Source of the DNA: Haloplanus litoreus | GTDB taxonomy: Archaea; Halobacteriota; Halobacteria; Halobacteriales; Haloferacaceae | Length of the DNA: 64,000 bases | Assembly: GCF_042677945.1 (NCBI RefSeq) | Contig: NZ_JBHUDN010000017.1 | Direction: 5' to 3' (one strand) | In this document: piece by piece, positions 35,037-43,281 of the stretch | How the letters are laid out: each line of letters opens with the position of its first letter | How positions within the stretch are numbered: the stretch's first letter is position 1 | The notes under the pieces: generated by a model | Database searches by the model: none | The model's input: only the letters and a program-made list of their open reading frames with translations | What the model was told of the DNA's origin: nothing | Translations under genes and position numbers: made by a program

Positions 35037-35246
35037 GTGGGTGCGCCAGTCACGTTGCAGCGCCGCTCGGTGACGGCGTGGACCGACACGGGCCGGTCTC
35101 TCCTCGAACCCATCTACGGCGCCAACGGCGGCGAGACACTCGCCGTCGGCGTCGGCGTGGCGGCCGCGGCCGTTGCCGCCGCCGTCGTGGTCGACCTGTT
35201 GGGACCGGTTGCGCGGTGCGAAGTTCCGAAGCCTTTTGCTGACTGA
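35037..35246 (+). CDS. Possible small single-TM protein
   Basis: An open frame of 69 codons from GTG: a polar N-terminus (VTLQRRSVTAWTDTGRSLLEPIYGANGG) followed by one hydrophobic helix (AVGVGVAAAAVAAAVVVDLLG) and a short tail ending 15 bp before the TetR start. A symmetric TATA box is correctly placed for a leaderless transcript. No family is recognised, and the Ala/Val-rich stretch could simply reflect GC-rich DNA. The alternative is that the 282-bp spacer 34980-35261 holds only promoters. Confidence 0.3.
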   Translation: MGAPVTLQRRSVTAWTDTGRSLLEPIYGANGGETLAVGVGVAAAAVAAAVVVDLLGPVARCEVPKPFAD

Positions 35247-35255
35247 CCGGTCAGT
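35242..35255. promoter_or_regulatory. TetR operator palindrome
   Basis: ACTGACCGGTCAGT is a perfect 14-bp palindrome ending 6 bp before the GTG start of the TetR-family gene. This is the classical shape and place for an autoregulatory TetR operator controlling the TetR-MATE operon. GACCGGTC-type sites are common TetR half-site patterns. Confidence 0.7.
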
Positions 35256-35261
35256 TATTGT

Positions 35262-35858
35262 GTGAACGGTGCCGACCCGGTCCCCGAACCGACCGACGAC
35301 ATCATGTGTGCGACCTATCGCGCCCTCTGCCGGCACGGCTACGCGGAGCTGACGATGCAGGACATCGCCGACGAATGGTCGAAGAGCAAGCCCGCCCTCC
35401 ACTATCACTACGACACCAAGCGTGGCCTTCTGCTCGCCTTCCTCGACCACCTCTACGACGCATACACCGACCGCGTCGCGGCCCCCGACGAGGGGACGCC
35501 GCGCGCCCGCCTCGACGCGCTGATCGACGCCGCCCTCGACCCGCCGCGGGCGGACGCCCACCGCGAACTTCGGACGGCGCTGTTCGAGGTGAAGGCACAA
35601 GCCCCGTACGACGAGGCGTTTCGCGAACGGCTGGGGCGATTCGACGACTACCTCGACACCGAGATTCGCCGCGTCGTCGCCGAAGGCGTCGAGACGGGCA
35701 CGTTCCGCGCCGACATCGATCCGTCGACGACGGCGACGCTCCTCCTCACCCTCGTCAACGGCGCGCACGCCCGCCGGGTCGCCCTCGGCACCGACGGCGG
35801 CGTTCGCGCGGCCATCGACGACTTCGTCGACGACCACCTCGGGGAGGCCGAGCCATGA
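35262..35858 (+). CDS. TetR-family transcriptional regulator
   Basis: A 198-residue regulator. The N-terminal helix-turn-helix covers about residues 13-60 (IMCATYRALCRHGYAELTMQDIADEWSKSKPALHYHYDTKRGLLLAFLDHL), and the C-terminal TetR_C-like ligand domain follows (FEVKAQAPYDEAFRERLGRFDDYL, LLTLVNGAHARR). The start is GTG at 35262, right behind a perfect 14-bp palindrome. Its stop overlaps the ATG of a MATE efflux gene (ATGA). It is almost certainly the local repressor of that pump, with derepression by a pump substrate (inference). Confidence 0.9.
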   Translation: MNGADPVPEPTDDIMCATYRALCRHGYAELTMQDIADEWSKSKPALHYHYDTKRGLLLAFLDHLYDAYTDRVAAPDEGTPRARLDALIDAALDPPRADAHRELRTALFEVKAQAPYDEAFRERLGRFDDYLDTEIRRVVAEGVETGTFRADIDPSTTATLLLTLVNGAHARRVALGTDGGVRAAIDDFVDDHLGEAEP

Positions 35859-37267
35859 GCCTCCGGGGCCTGTTCAAATCCCGCGAGGAGTTCGACCTGA
35901 CCGAGGGTGACGTCGGTCGGCCCCTCTTCTATCTCTCCTTGCCCATCGTCGTCACGAACCTGCTCCAGACGGCGTACAACCTGGCGGACACCTTCTGGAT
36001 CGGCCAGTACAGTACGGACGCCCTCGCCGCCATCAGCTTCGCTTTCCCGATGGTCTTCCTGATCATCTCGCTGGGCATGGGGCTGGCAGTGGCGGGGAGC
36101 ATCCTCGTCGCCCAGTATACGGGTGCGGGCGAGAAACGGGAAGCCGAGTACGCCGCCTCCCAGACAGTCGGGTTCGCGGGCGCCGCCTCGCTGGTCCTCG
36201 GCGCCGTCGCCTACGTCTTCGTCGGTGACGTCCTCGCCCTCCTCGGTCCCGCCCCCGACGTGTTGCGCCTCGCCACCGGGTACATGGAGATCATCTCGCT
36301 GGGCATCTTCTTCATGTTCGGCTTCTTCGTCTTCATCTCGCTCATGCGGGGGTACGGGGACACGATCACCCCGATGCTCGTCATGCTCGGCTCCGTCGCA
36401 CTCAACGTCGTCCTCGACCCCATCCTCATCTTCGGGTGGGGGCCGTTCCCGAGGTGGGGCATCGAGGGGGCGGCCATCGCCACCGTCTTCTCCAGAGGTC
36501 TGGCCCTCGCCGTCGGCCTCTGGATCATGATTACCGGCCGGCGGGGGGTCCGCATCCGACTCCGGAACGTGATTCCCGACCTGGAGTACGGCCGACGATT
36601 GGTTCGGATCGGCGTCCCGGCCTCCGTCGAGGGAACCGGACAGGCCGTCGCCATCAACCTCCTCATGTTCATCGTCGGCACCTTCTCGACGCCCGTGGTG
36701 GCGGCTTTCGGCATCGGTGTGCGTGTGTTCTCGGTCATCTTCCTGCCCGCCATCGCCGTCTCTCGGGGGGTCGAGACCATGTCGGGACAGAACATCGGCG
36801 CCGGCAAACCGGATCGTGCGGCGCTGACCGCGCGCGTCGCCGCCCGCACCACGTTCGTCGTCCTCGCCGTCGCGGGCGTGTTCACGTTCTTTTTCGCCGA
36901 TCCCATCGTCGCGCTGTTCACGAACGACGACGCCGTGATCGAAGTCGGGGCCACGTTTCTCCGGTACGTGGCTCCCTCCTTCGGATTCATCGGCATCATG
37001 CGCTCGTACAACGGGGGCTTCCGCGGTGCGGGCAAGACACTGACCGCCGCGGCCATCGCGGTGGCGATGCTGGGCGGCGTCCGCCTGCCCATCGCCTGGG
37101 TCGCGTCGAGAGCCATGGGTCCGCCGGGGATCTGGTTGTCCTTCCTCGTCTCGAACGTCGTCGGAGCGATCATCGCCTACGTCTGGTTCCAGCGGGGTAC
37201 CTGGCGGTCCGGCGACGCACGCGGCCCCCAGTCGACCGAACTCGTCGACGACCCGGCGGACGACTGA
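35855..37267 (+). CDS. MATE-family multidrug/sodium antiporter
   Basis: A 470-residue, 12-TM NorM/DinF-type exporter. It has the two-fold repeat typical of MATE proteins: RPLFYLSLPIVVTNLLQTAYNLADTFWIGQYSTDALAAIS in the first half, and RLVRIGVPASVEGTGQAVAINLLMFIVG with GVETMSGQNIGAGKPDRA in the second. It extrudes cationic or organic compounds using an ion gradient, in haloarchaea probably Na+. The ATG at 35855 overlaps the tetR stop. The C-terminal tail is acidic and short. Confidence 0.92.
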   Translation: MSLRGLFKSREEFDLTEGDVGRPLFYLSLPIVVTNLLQTAYNLADTFWIGQYSTDALAAISFAFPMVFLIISLGMGLAVAGSILVAQYTGAGEKREAEYAASQTVGFAGAASLVLGAVAYVFVGDVLALLGPAPDVLRLATGYMEIISLGIFFMFGFFVFISLMRGYGDTITPMLVMLGSVALNVVLDPILIFGWGPFPRWGIEGAAIATVFSRGLALAVGLWIMITGRRGVRIRLRNVIPDLEYGRRLVRIGVPASVEGTGQAVAINLLMFIVGTFSTPVVAAFGIGVRVFSVIFLPAIAVSRGVETMSGQNIGAGKPDRAALTARVAARTTFVVLAVAGVFTFFFADPIVALFTNDDAVIEVGATFLRYVAPSFGFIGIMRSYNGGFRGAGKTLTAAAIAVAMLGGVRLPIAWVASRAMGPPGIWLSFLVSNVVGAIIAYVWFQRGTWRSGDARGPQSTELVDDPADD

Positions 37268-37343
37268 TCCGGATCGGTGTCCCCGTCCACCGACCGTCGC
37301 CGTCACCGTGGTCGGCGACGGCCGGTACTGACTTACAGCCGAC

Positions 37344-37351
37344 AGTATAAG
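37344..37351 (+). promoter_or_regulatory. TATA box of the PAC2-family gene
   Basis: AGTATAAG lies 27-34 nt before the ATG at 37378, the spacing of a strong leaderless haloarchaeal promoter. Confidence 0.55.
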
Positions 37352-37377
37352 TGGGACTCCGCCGTAGGTAGCGATAC

Positions 37378-38121
37378 ATGTCAACCGAACAATCACGGGA
37401 TCCATCCTTTCGGATCTCCGACCGCACGGCACCCTCGGCGACGGTCGTCGCTGGCTTCTCCGCGTTCGGTCTCGCTGGCCTCACCGCCGCGGACTACCTC
37501 GTGGACCACCTCGACCTGGAGCGGACGGGCCACGTCACCGCCGACTCCCTCCCGTCGATCACCCCGTTCGAGTCGGGGCGCCCTCGGCACCACTCCCGCT
37601 TTTTCTCCCGTCCCGATATCGATCTGACAGTCTTCGTCAACGAACTCTTCTTGCCCACCTGGGCCGCCGATCCCTTCGCCGAGGCGTTGCTCGACTGGAC
37701 CGACGACCACGACGTGTCGGAGATTCTGGTGCTCTCCGGGATCCCGTACGCTCACGGTCCGGACGCTCACGAGACGTTCTACGTCGCCTCCGACGACTAC
37801 CGCGAGCACCGCCTCGCCGGCACCGAACTCGATCCGATGGGGAAGGGCTTTCTCGACGGCGTCAACGGGGCGCTCATGTATCGCGGCATCGAGTCCGCCC
37901 TCCGGACTGCCGTGTTCATCACGCCCGTCCACGCCCAGGTTCCCGACGTGCCCGCCGCGATCCGACTCATCGAGGCGTTCGACCGGGTCTACGACCTCGG
38001 CGTCGACGCCGCACCACTGGAGGAGTTCGCCCACAACGTCGAACAGTACTACCAAGACCTCGCTACTCGCCTCGCGGCGGCCGACGAGCGACAGGCGCCC
38101 GAGGACCGGATGTATATGTGA
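37378..38121 (+). CDS. PAC2-family (proteasome assembly chaperone-like) protein
   Basis: A 247-residue protein of the PAC2 superfamily. Landmarks: VVAGFSAFGLAGLTAADYLVDHLDLERTGHV, then LVLSGIPYAHGPDAHETFYVASDDYR and GFLDGVNGALMYRGIESALRTAVFITPVHAQVPDVPAAI. The C-terminus ends DRMYM, resembling the hydrophobic-Tyr tails that dock into proteasome alpha rings. Archaeal PAC2 homologues (PbaB-like) are thought to assist proteasome assembly or substrate entry, though roles vary. Its stop abuts the convergent corA stop (TGATCA). Confidence 0.87.
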   Translation: MSTEQSRDPSFRISDRTAPSATVVAGFSAFGLAGLTAADYLVDHLDLERTGHVTADSLPSITPFESGRPRHHSRFFSRPDIDLTVFVNELFLPTWAADPFAEALLDWTDDHDVSEILVLSGIPYAHGPDAHETFYVASDDYREHRLAGTELDPMGKGFLDGVNGALMYRGIESALRTAVFITPVHAQVPDVPAAIRLIEAFDRVYDLGVDAAPLEEFAHNVEQYYQDLATRLAAADERQAPEDRMYM

Positions 38122-39117
38122 TCACAGCCAGCCTTCCGACCGGAAGTACTGGAGCATGACCCCCGCCGTGAGCGCCATCCCCAACAGGACCGCCGGATAG
38201 CCGAACCGCCACTCGAGTTCGGGCATGTTGAACGGACCACCGCCGAAGTTCATCCCGTAGACCCCGACCACGAACGTCAGCGGCAGGATGATCGTCGCGA
38301 CGACGGTCAGACGCTTCATCACCTCGTTGGTCGACTGCGAGAGCGTGTTGAGATAGATGTCGCGGGCACCACTCGCCAAGTCGCGATACGTCTCGACGAG
38401 TTCGACGTGCTGGACCAGGTGGTCGTAGACGTCGCGGTAGTACTTCTCCGTCGCCTCCTGGACGTGATCCGCGTCGCCCCGCGAGAGCACGCCCATCGCG
38501 TCGCGGGTCGGCCAGACGATCCGTCGGATCGAGAGGAGCTCCCGCCGGAGACTGTTGAGGATCTCCAGGGTCTCCGTGTCGGGCTCGTCGATGATCCGAT
38601 CCTCGACGGCTTCGATGTCCCGTCCGATTTCGTCGAGGATGGCGAAGTACTCGTCGACGATGGCGTCGAGGATGCGGTAGGCGGTGAAGTCGGCATCCCG
38701 TCCGAGCAGTCGTGGCTCCTCGCGACGGATCCGATCCCAGACCGTCCCGACGGCCCCCGTCTCCTCGGTGGCCACGGTCACGATCCAGTCGTGACCGAAG
38801 AACAGGCCGACCGGCTGGTCGCGGATCTCCTCTTCGAACGTCGTCTCGCCCCCCCTGAGGTGGGCGCTCTTGACGAGGACGAACGTGTGATCCGGGAACA
38901 CTTCCACCTTGGGGGAGGCGTTGCCCCGTACGTCCTCGATTTCGAGGCTGTGGAGGTCGAAGGCGACGCTCACCTGATCGAGTTCGCTCTCGGTCGGCGC
39001 CGAGACGCGGGTCCAGGTCGTTCCGGCCGCGACGCGTGCGGACTGGAGCGAATCAGCGTCCCATCCCTCGCGAATCTCGACGGTGTCGTCCTCGTAGACG
39101 ATGGTCCGGACGGTCAC
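38122..39117 (-). CDS. corA: CorA-family magnesium/divalent cation transporter
   Basis: A 331-residue CorA. The cytoplasmic N-terminal domain (about 1-250) ends in the long stalk helix. The C-terminus has two transmembrane helices, the first finishing with the signature YGMNF. It forms a pentameric channel for Mg2+ and possibly Co2+/Ni2+. The start is GTG at 39117. It overlaps by 4 bp the stop of the small membrane protein gene upstream, so the two are translationally coupled. Confidence 0.93.
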   Translation of the reverse strand: MTVRTIVYEDDTVEIREGWDADSLQSARVAAGTTWTRVSAPTESELDQVSVAFDLHSLEIEDVRGNASPKVEVFPDHTFVLVKSAHLRGGETTFEEEIRDQPVGLFFGHDWIVTVATEETGAVGTVWDRIRREEPRLLGRDADFTAYRILDAIVDEYFAILDEIGRDIEAVEDRIIDEPDTETLEILNSLRRELLSIRRIVWPTRDAMGVLSRGDADHVQEATEKYYRDVYDHLVQHVELVETYRDLASGARDIYLNTLSQSTNEVMKRLTVVATIILPLTFVVGVYGMNFGGGPFNMPELEWRFGYPAVLLGMALTAGVMLQYFRSEGWL

Positions 39118-39278
39118 GTGGCCGTCCCCCTTCGATCACCGATCGCGGCCAGCGTGATGCCGACCATGATCGCAGTGAGCGAGAACGCCCGGCCCGGATA
39201 GGTGACGAGCGTCCCCACGACGTAGCCACAGAGGCCGGCGACGGACAACCCGGCTCCGGCGAGGAACGTTCGGTCCAT
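39114..39278 (-). CDS. Small two-TM membrane protein coupled to corA
   Basis: A 54-residue protein (MDRTFLAGAGLSVAGLCGYVVGTLV, then a second hydrophobic stretch SLTAIMVGITLAAIGD and a basic tail). The ATG at 39278 is chosen because a longer frame adds an unlikely basic lead. Its stop overlaps the GTG of corA (GTGA), so it is expressed with the transporter and may assist or modulate it. No family is recognised with certainty. Confidence 0.62.
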   Translation of the reverse strand: MDRTFLAGAGLSVAGLCGYVVGTLVTYPGRAFSLTAIMVGITLAAIGDRRGTAT

Positions 39279-39361
39279 GCGTACCACTCCCGCGGCGACC
39301 ACCAAATACCCCGGCCGTCGCAAACGGTGTGTTTTTGCCGTCGGCCCACGGCGTGTCGCGC

Positions 39362-40336
39362 ATGAGCGACGACGACGAGGAGGAACTCACGTACGCTGCT
39401 ACCGGCGTCGACATCGCCGAGAGCGAGGCGGCCACGGCCGCCCTCGTCGGTGCCGTCGGCGAGAGCGAGGGCGACTACGCGGGGCTCCTCGACATCGGCG
39501 ACCGGTATCTGGGGCTGGCGACCGACGGCGTCGGGACGAAACTCCTCGTCGCCGAGGCACTCGGCGACTACTCCACCGTCGGCATCGACTGCATCGCGAT
39601 GAACGCGAACGACCTCGTCGCCGCGGGCGTCCGCCCGGTCGCCTTCGTCGACTACCTCGCGGTCGACGAACCCGACGAACGCTTCGCCGAACAGATCGGC
39701 GCGGGCCTCGCCGACGGTGCCGAACGCGCCGACATCGAACTGATCGGCGGCGAGACGGCGGTGATGCCGGAAGTCGTCTCGGGGCTGGACCTCGCCGGAA
39801 CTTGTGCCGGGCTCGCGGCAAAAGAGGCCATCTTCCCGGGGAGCGCCGAGGTGGGCGACGCCCTCGTCGGCGTGCCCTCGTCGGGGATCCACTCGAACGG
39901 CCTCACGTTGGCCCGGTCGGCCGTCACGCGTCGGGGCGAGTACACCGACCCCTGTCCGTTCGGCGACTACGACCGCCTCGGCGACGCTCTGCTCGAACCG
40001 ACCCGAATCTACACGGACCTCCTCGACCCGATGCGGGCCCACGGCGTCAACGCCGCGGCCCACGTCACGGGCGGCGGATGGACGAACCTCGACCGTCTCG
40101 GTGACGCGCGCTACGTCGTCGACGATCCGTTCGACCCGCAACCGGTGTTCGACTTCGTTCAGGAGGCCGGGAACGTCTCCGACGAGGAGATGCACCGCAC
40201 GTTCAACATGGGTACGGGCTTCGTCGCGGCGCTCGATCCGGCGGACGCCGAATCGCTGGCGACGGCGGTCGACGGTCGGGTGATCGGCCGCGTCGACGAG
40301 GGGCAAGGCATCTCCATCCGAGGACTGGAGCTGTAG
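39362..40336 (+). CDS. purM: Phosphoribosylformylglycinamidine cyclo-ligase PurM
   Basis: A 324-residue AIR synthetase, step 5 of de novo purine synthesis: FGAM plus ATP to AIR. Motifs: ATGVDIAESE at the N-terminus, LATDGVGTKLLVAEAL, GIDCIAMNANDLVAAGVRPVAFVDYLAV, LIGGETAVMPEVVSGLDLAGTCAG, and HVTGGGWTNLDRL with FNMGTGFVAAL in the C-terminal domain. The ATG at 39362 fits the acidic haloarchaeal N-terminus. A monocistronic unit followed by a 111-bp spacer. Confidence 0.96.
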   Translation: MSDDDEEELTYAATGVDIAESEAATAALVGAVGESEGDYAGLLDIGDRYLGLATDGVGTKLLVAEALGDYSTVGIDCIAMNANDLVAAGVRPVAFVDYLAVDEPDERFAEQIGAGLADGAERADIELIGGETAVMPEVVSGLDLAGTCAGLAAKEAIFPGSAEVGDALVGVPSSGIHSNGLTLARSAVTRRGEYTDPCPFGDYDRLGDALLEPTRIYTDLLDPMRAHGVNAAAHVTGGGWTNLDRLGDARYVVDDPFDPQPVFDFVQEAGNVSDEEMHRTFNMGTGFVAALDPADAESLATAVDGRVIGRVDEGQGISIRGLEL

Positions 40337-40447
40337 CGAGCAGGTGCCGGCTGCGGATCCGGGACGGGGTCGACACGCGACGGCGGACCGGTCCCGGGCG
40401 AGCGGTCAGGACACGCAGTGGGGTGGCCGTCCACCCCGTGAAAAATT

Positions 40448-40987
40448 CTAGGACAGTTCGGCGGCGATGTCGGCTTCGGTGATGATGCCGACCGCCTCCC
40501 CGCTCTCGGTCACGATGACTGCTTTGTAGTAGTCGAGCAGGTTGCTGATCTTGTCGACCGAGTCCTCCCGCGAGACGGTCGGAAACTGCTCGCTCATGAT
40601 CTCCGCGACGGCCTTCTGCCCGACGTTCTCGCCCTCGTGGCGGATATCGCTGAAGCTGATCGATCCGACGGGCAGACCGTTTTGTAACACCGGTAACTGC
40701 GAGAAGGCCGCCTCTTCCATCCGGCGTTCGGCGTCGGCGACGGAGTCGTCCGGAGCGACGCTCACCAGCGTCTCGTTCATCAGATCTTCCGCGCGAACGA
40801 CGCCCCCCTCCGCCTCGTCGAGGGCGGCGACGATGCGTCTGAGCGTCGACAGTCGTGGGTCCACGTCACCACCCTCGATTCGGGCGATCAACGGCTGGGA
40901 GACGTCCGCCATCTCCGCGAGCGCGCTCTGTGTCAGATCCAAGGACGTCCGCCGTTCCCGCAGATCCTGCGGCGTCGGTAGGTCCAT
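40448..40987 (-). CDS. XRE helix-turn-helix regulator with paired CBS domains
   Basis: A 179-residue fusion. Residues 1-65 are an XRE-type helix-turn-helix (DLRERRTSLDLTQSALAEMADVSQPLIARIEGGDVDPRLSTLRRIVAAL). Residues about 68-179 are two CBS motifs (LMNETLVSVAPDDSVADAERRMEEAAFSQLPVL, and IMSEQFPTVSREDSVDKISNLLDYYKAVIV). CBS pairs bind adenosyl ligands such as AMP, ATP or SAM, so DNA binding may respond to energy or methyl-donor status. The adjacent purM, convergent across 111 bp, may be coincidental. This architecture is widespread in archaea with no firm target. Confidence 0.9.
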   Translation of the reverse strand: MDLPTPQDLRERRTSLDLTQSALAEMADVSQPLIARIEGGDVDPRLSTLRRIVAALDEAEGGVVRAEDLMNETLVSVAPDDSVADAERRMEEAAFSQLPVLQNGLPVGSISFSDIRHEGENVGQKAVAEIMSEQFPTVSREDSVDKISNLLDYYKAVIVTESGEAVGIITEADIAAELS

Positions 40988-41095
40988 GGAGCCAGATAAC
41001 TATCGGTTATTAAAATTACTTTCGACCGGCGTGCCGTGCGGCCGAGCCGGTCGGCCCCCAAGACTTATGTGAAATCTGACGAGACTTCTTCCGGT

Positions 41096-41254
41096 ATGCC
41101 CGAGTGCCAGAATTGTGGTGAGTTCGTCACACGAGATTACGCCCGGGTGTTTACGCCGAACGGTGTCGAGGACCCGCGCGTCTGTCCCCGCTGTGAAGAC
41201 ATGGTCCGCGACGGTGCCGACGTCCGCGACGCTCGCTCCCCCCGCAACTCCTGA
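41096..41254 (+). CDS. Small DUF7563-like zinc-finger protein
   Basis: A 52-residue protein beginning MPECQNCGEFVTRDYARVF with a second Cys pair in VCPRCEDMVRDG, forming a four-Cys zinc ribbon. The sequence 'PECQNCG.FVT..Y.RVF' with 'V..CP.C' matches a conserved small haloarchaeal family (DUF7563 from memory). Function is unknown; such proteins are abundant regulators or RNA/protein binders in haloarchaea. The start at 41096 places the first Cys pair at residue 4. Confidence 0.75.
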   Translation: MPECQNCGEFVTRDYARVFTPNGVEDPRVCPRCEDMVRDGADVRDARSPRNS

Positions 41255-41284
41255 CTTCGTCGCCGTCGCTTCCCTGCCGCGAGT

Positions 41285-41429
41285 GGAAGGGGCGGGAATC
41301 GAACCACGCGAAGCCATGCGCCGACCGGAATCGGTCGACAACCCCGTCGGTGCCCGTCGCCGTTCGCCCGCGGTGGGCGTCGGCGGGGCACGACCGACGG
41401 CGTGCGCTCTACCACTGAGCCACCCTTCC
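41285..41429 (-). tRNA. tRNA-like gene with a long internal insertion, isotype undetermined
   Basis: On the minus strand the locus opens GGAAGGG-TG with a textbook D arm (GCTC-AGTGGTA-GAGC) and closes with a T loop TTCGATT and CCCTTCC, which pairs perfectly with the first seven bases as an acceptor stem. The total is 145 nt, about 70 nt longer than a tRNA. This suggests an intron, and long complementary stretches occur inside (GCCGTCGGT with ACCGACGG; TCGGTCG with CGACCGA). The T stem pairs only with a bulged U (GCG-U-GG against CCCGC), and no canonical anticodon loop with U33 could be placed. It may be a degenerate tRNA or one with a non-canonical intron. Confidence 0.5.
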
Positions 41430-41538
41430 ACCTCGAAACTACGCCGACGAGTCACTAATACGCACCGACCGGGGTACCGAATCTCCGTCTCGCCCCGGAA
41501 TGCGTCGGGTCGCAGTGTCGGCGTCCGTCCGCTCAGCG

Positions 41539-43218
41539 TCAAGGCGGCAGAACGAGGCTCACGACGCTTCCCGACGATTCGTCCCCGCTGAAGACAACCT
41601 CGCCGCCGGCGGCCGTGACTGTCCAGTGAATCAGCCAGAGACCCAGTCCGCTCCCGTGCTCGAGGGGGGTTTCGATCCCCTTGCGCAGTACTTCGCGTTC
41701 CGTCTCCGGAATCCCCGGTCCGTTGTCGGCGACGTGGATGCGTGTGTACTCGTCGTCACCGCTGTCCGTCTCGACGGTCACGCGTACCCACGGCTGTTCG
41801 GCGTCGTTGTGCTGAATGGCGTTTTCCAGCAGGTTCTGGACGGCGATGGTGAGCAGTTTCGCGTTCGGGACGGTTACCGTCGTCCTCGGCGGTAGTTCGG
41901 ATTCGACGACGGCGTTCGGGTGCGCCGTTCGCACCCGCTCGACGAGCGGCGCCAGGTGATCGTTCAGGACGACCGTTTCGGTCGTCTCGCCGACGTAATC
42001 CGCCGTCTCGACCAGTAGTCGGACCTGTTCTCCGAGTTCGACCAGGCTCTCTCCCGTGGTGGTGATCCGCTCCCCGGCGGCCGCCACCTCCTCGTCGTCG
42101 CTCTCCGCCAGGCGATCCGCCCACCCCGTGATGATGTTCATCCGGTTGCGCAGGTTGTGGCGCAACACCCGGTTGGCGACTTTCAGCCGCTGCTCGTACC
42201 GGTGTCGATCCGTCACGTTGCGATAACGGATGACGTAGCCCACGACCCTGTCGTGGTGGTCTGATAGCGTCGACCGGCTGACGTCGTAGACGCGTTGCTG
42301 TCGGTCGATCACCGTCGTCAGCGTGGCGCCGTTGACCGTCTCGAGTTCTTCCCCGCCGTCCGTCCGCGGGAGGTGGTTCCGAATCGGCTCTCCCTCGGCC
42401 GGATCCTCGAGAATCTTCGCCGCGGTCGGATTGTACATGACGATCCGTTCCTCCTCGTCGAGGACGACGAACCCATCGTCGGTTTCGGCGATGATTCGCT
42501 TTCGGGCGACTGGCACGCGTTCGAGTAGGTCGAATCGGAACAGCGCCAGGCCGAAACAGGGGCCGGTGATGAGGAACGCAAACGGCGTGAAATCTACCGC
42601 CGGGAGTGGGTGCCAGTTCAATCCCAGCGAGAAGGCCGCGTTCGCCACCAGCGGCGGCACCGCCCCGACGACCAGCAGTCCCGCTTGCGTCCGGTACAGC
42701 GTCGACCGCAGCGTCGCGACGAAGAGAAGGCCGAACCCTACCGGCGTTACGATGTACGCGTAGGCGATGTGGAAGAGGTAGCCCGGACCGAAGGCCAGAT
42801 CCAGTGCCTCGAGCGCCCCGTAAGAGACCAGCGTCGCCTCGTGCCAGACGAGCCCGTGTGAGGGATTCGTGAGGGTCAGCAGACCGAAGACGACCGGATC
42901 GATGACCATGAGCGCTCGGACGGGTCGGGTGAGCCACGCGTCGCGGTTCGCGTACTGCACCGCGAAGAGGAACCACAGCGTCGGCACCGGCCCACCGACG
43001 GCGAGGGCGAGGCGCTGCCAGGCGAGTTGGGCGTCGAGCGTGGTAAACCCGAGCTGAACACCGTAGACGAGTGCCCAGCCGCCGAGCGCCGTGATGAGGC
43101 CGAGAAACGCCTTCGCGCCGGGTTCGGTCCGGTGTTCCCACGCCGCGACAGCGATGACGAAAAACAGGCCGGCGGCGGCGATACCGACGACCGTGTACAG
43201 CGACGGATCCCAGACCAC
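41539..43218 (-). CDS. Sensor histidine kinase with 7TM N-terminus and PAS domain
   Basis: A 559-residue membrane kinase with a GTG start. The first roughly 230 residues carry seven hydrophobic helices typical of the histidine-kinase 7TM sensor (VAAWEHRTEPGAKAFLGLITALGGWALVYGVQL). A PAS domain (about 240-345; GFVVLDEEERIVMYNPTAAKIL) follows. The phosphoacceptor segment reads ANRVLRHNLRNRMNIITGWAD. The ATPase domain has LLENAIQHND and DNGPGIPETE, with GLGLWLIHW. The sensed ligand is unknown. No response regulator lies next to it, which is normal for haloarchaeal kinases. Confidence 0.92.
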   Translation of the reverse strand: MVWDPSLYTVVGIAAAGLFFVIAVAAWEHRTEPGAKAFLGLITALGGWALVYGVQLGFTTLDAQLAWQRLALAVGGPVPTLWFLFAVQYANRDAWLTRPVRALMVIDPVVFGLLTLTNPSHGLVWHEATLVSYGALEALDLAFGPGYLFHIAYAYIVTPVGFGLLFVATLRSTLYRTQAGLLVVGAVPPLVANAAFSLGLNWHPLPAVDFTPFAFLITGPCFGLALFRFDLLERVPVARKRIIAETDDGFVVLDEEERIVMYNPTAAKILEDPAEGEPIRNHLPRTDGGEELETVNGATLTTVIDRQQRVYDVSRSTLSDHHDRVVGYVIRYRNVTDRHRYEQRLKVANRVLRHNLRNRMNIITGWADRLAESDDEEVAAAGERITTTGESLVELGEQVRLLVETADYVGETTETVVLNDHLAPLVERVRTAHPNAVVESELPPRTTVTVPNAKLLTIAVQNLLENAIQHNDAEQPWVRVTVETDSGDDEYTRIHVADNGPGIPETEREVLRKGIETPLEHGSGLGLWLIHWTVTAAGGEVVFSGDESSGSVVSLVLPP

Positions 43219-43281
43219 TCTCTGACGGTAGCGTGAATCCGATACAAAAGCGCTTTGGCGGAGGTGACGGCTGGTGGACAG

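Noticed and set aside
41285..41429. Intron-containing tRNA-Trp or elongator tRNA-Met
   Set aside because: Acceptor and D-arm sequences do not match those tRNAs as I know them, and no CCA or CAT anticodon loop with U33 could be placed.
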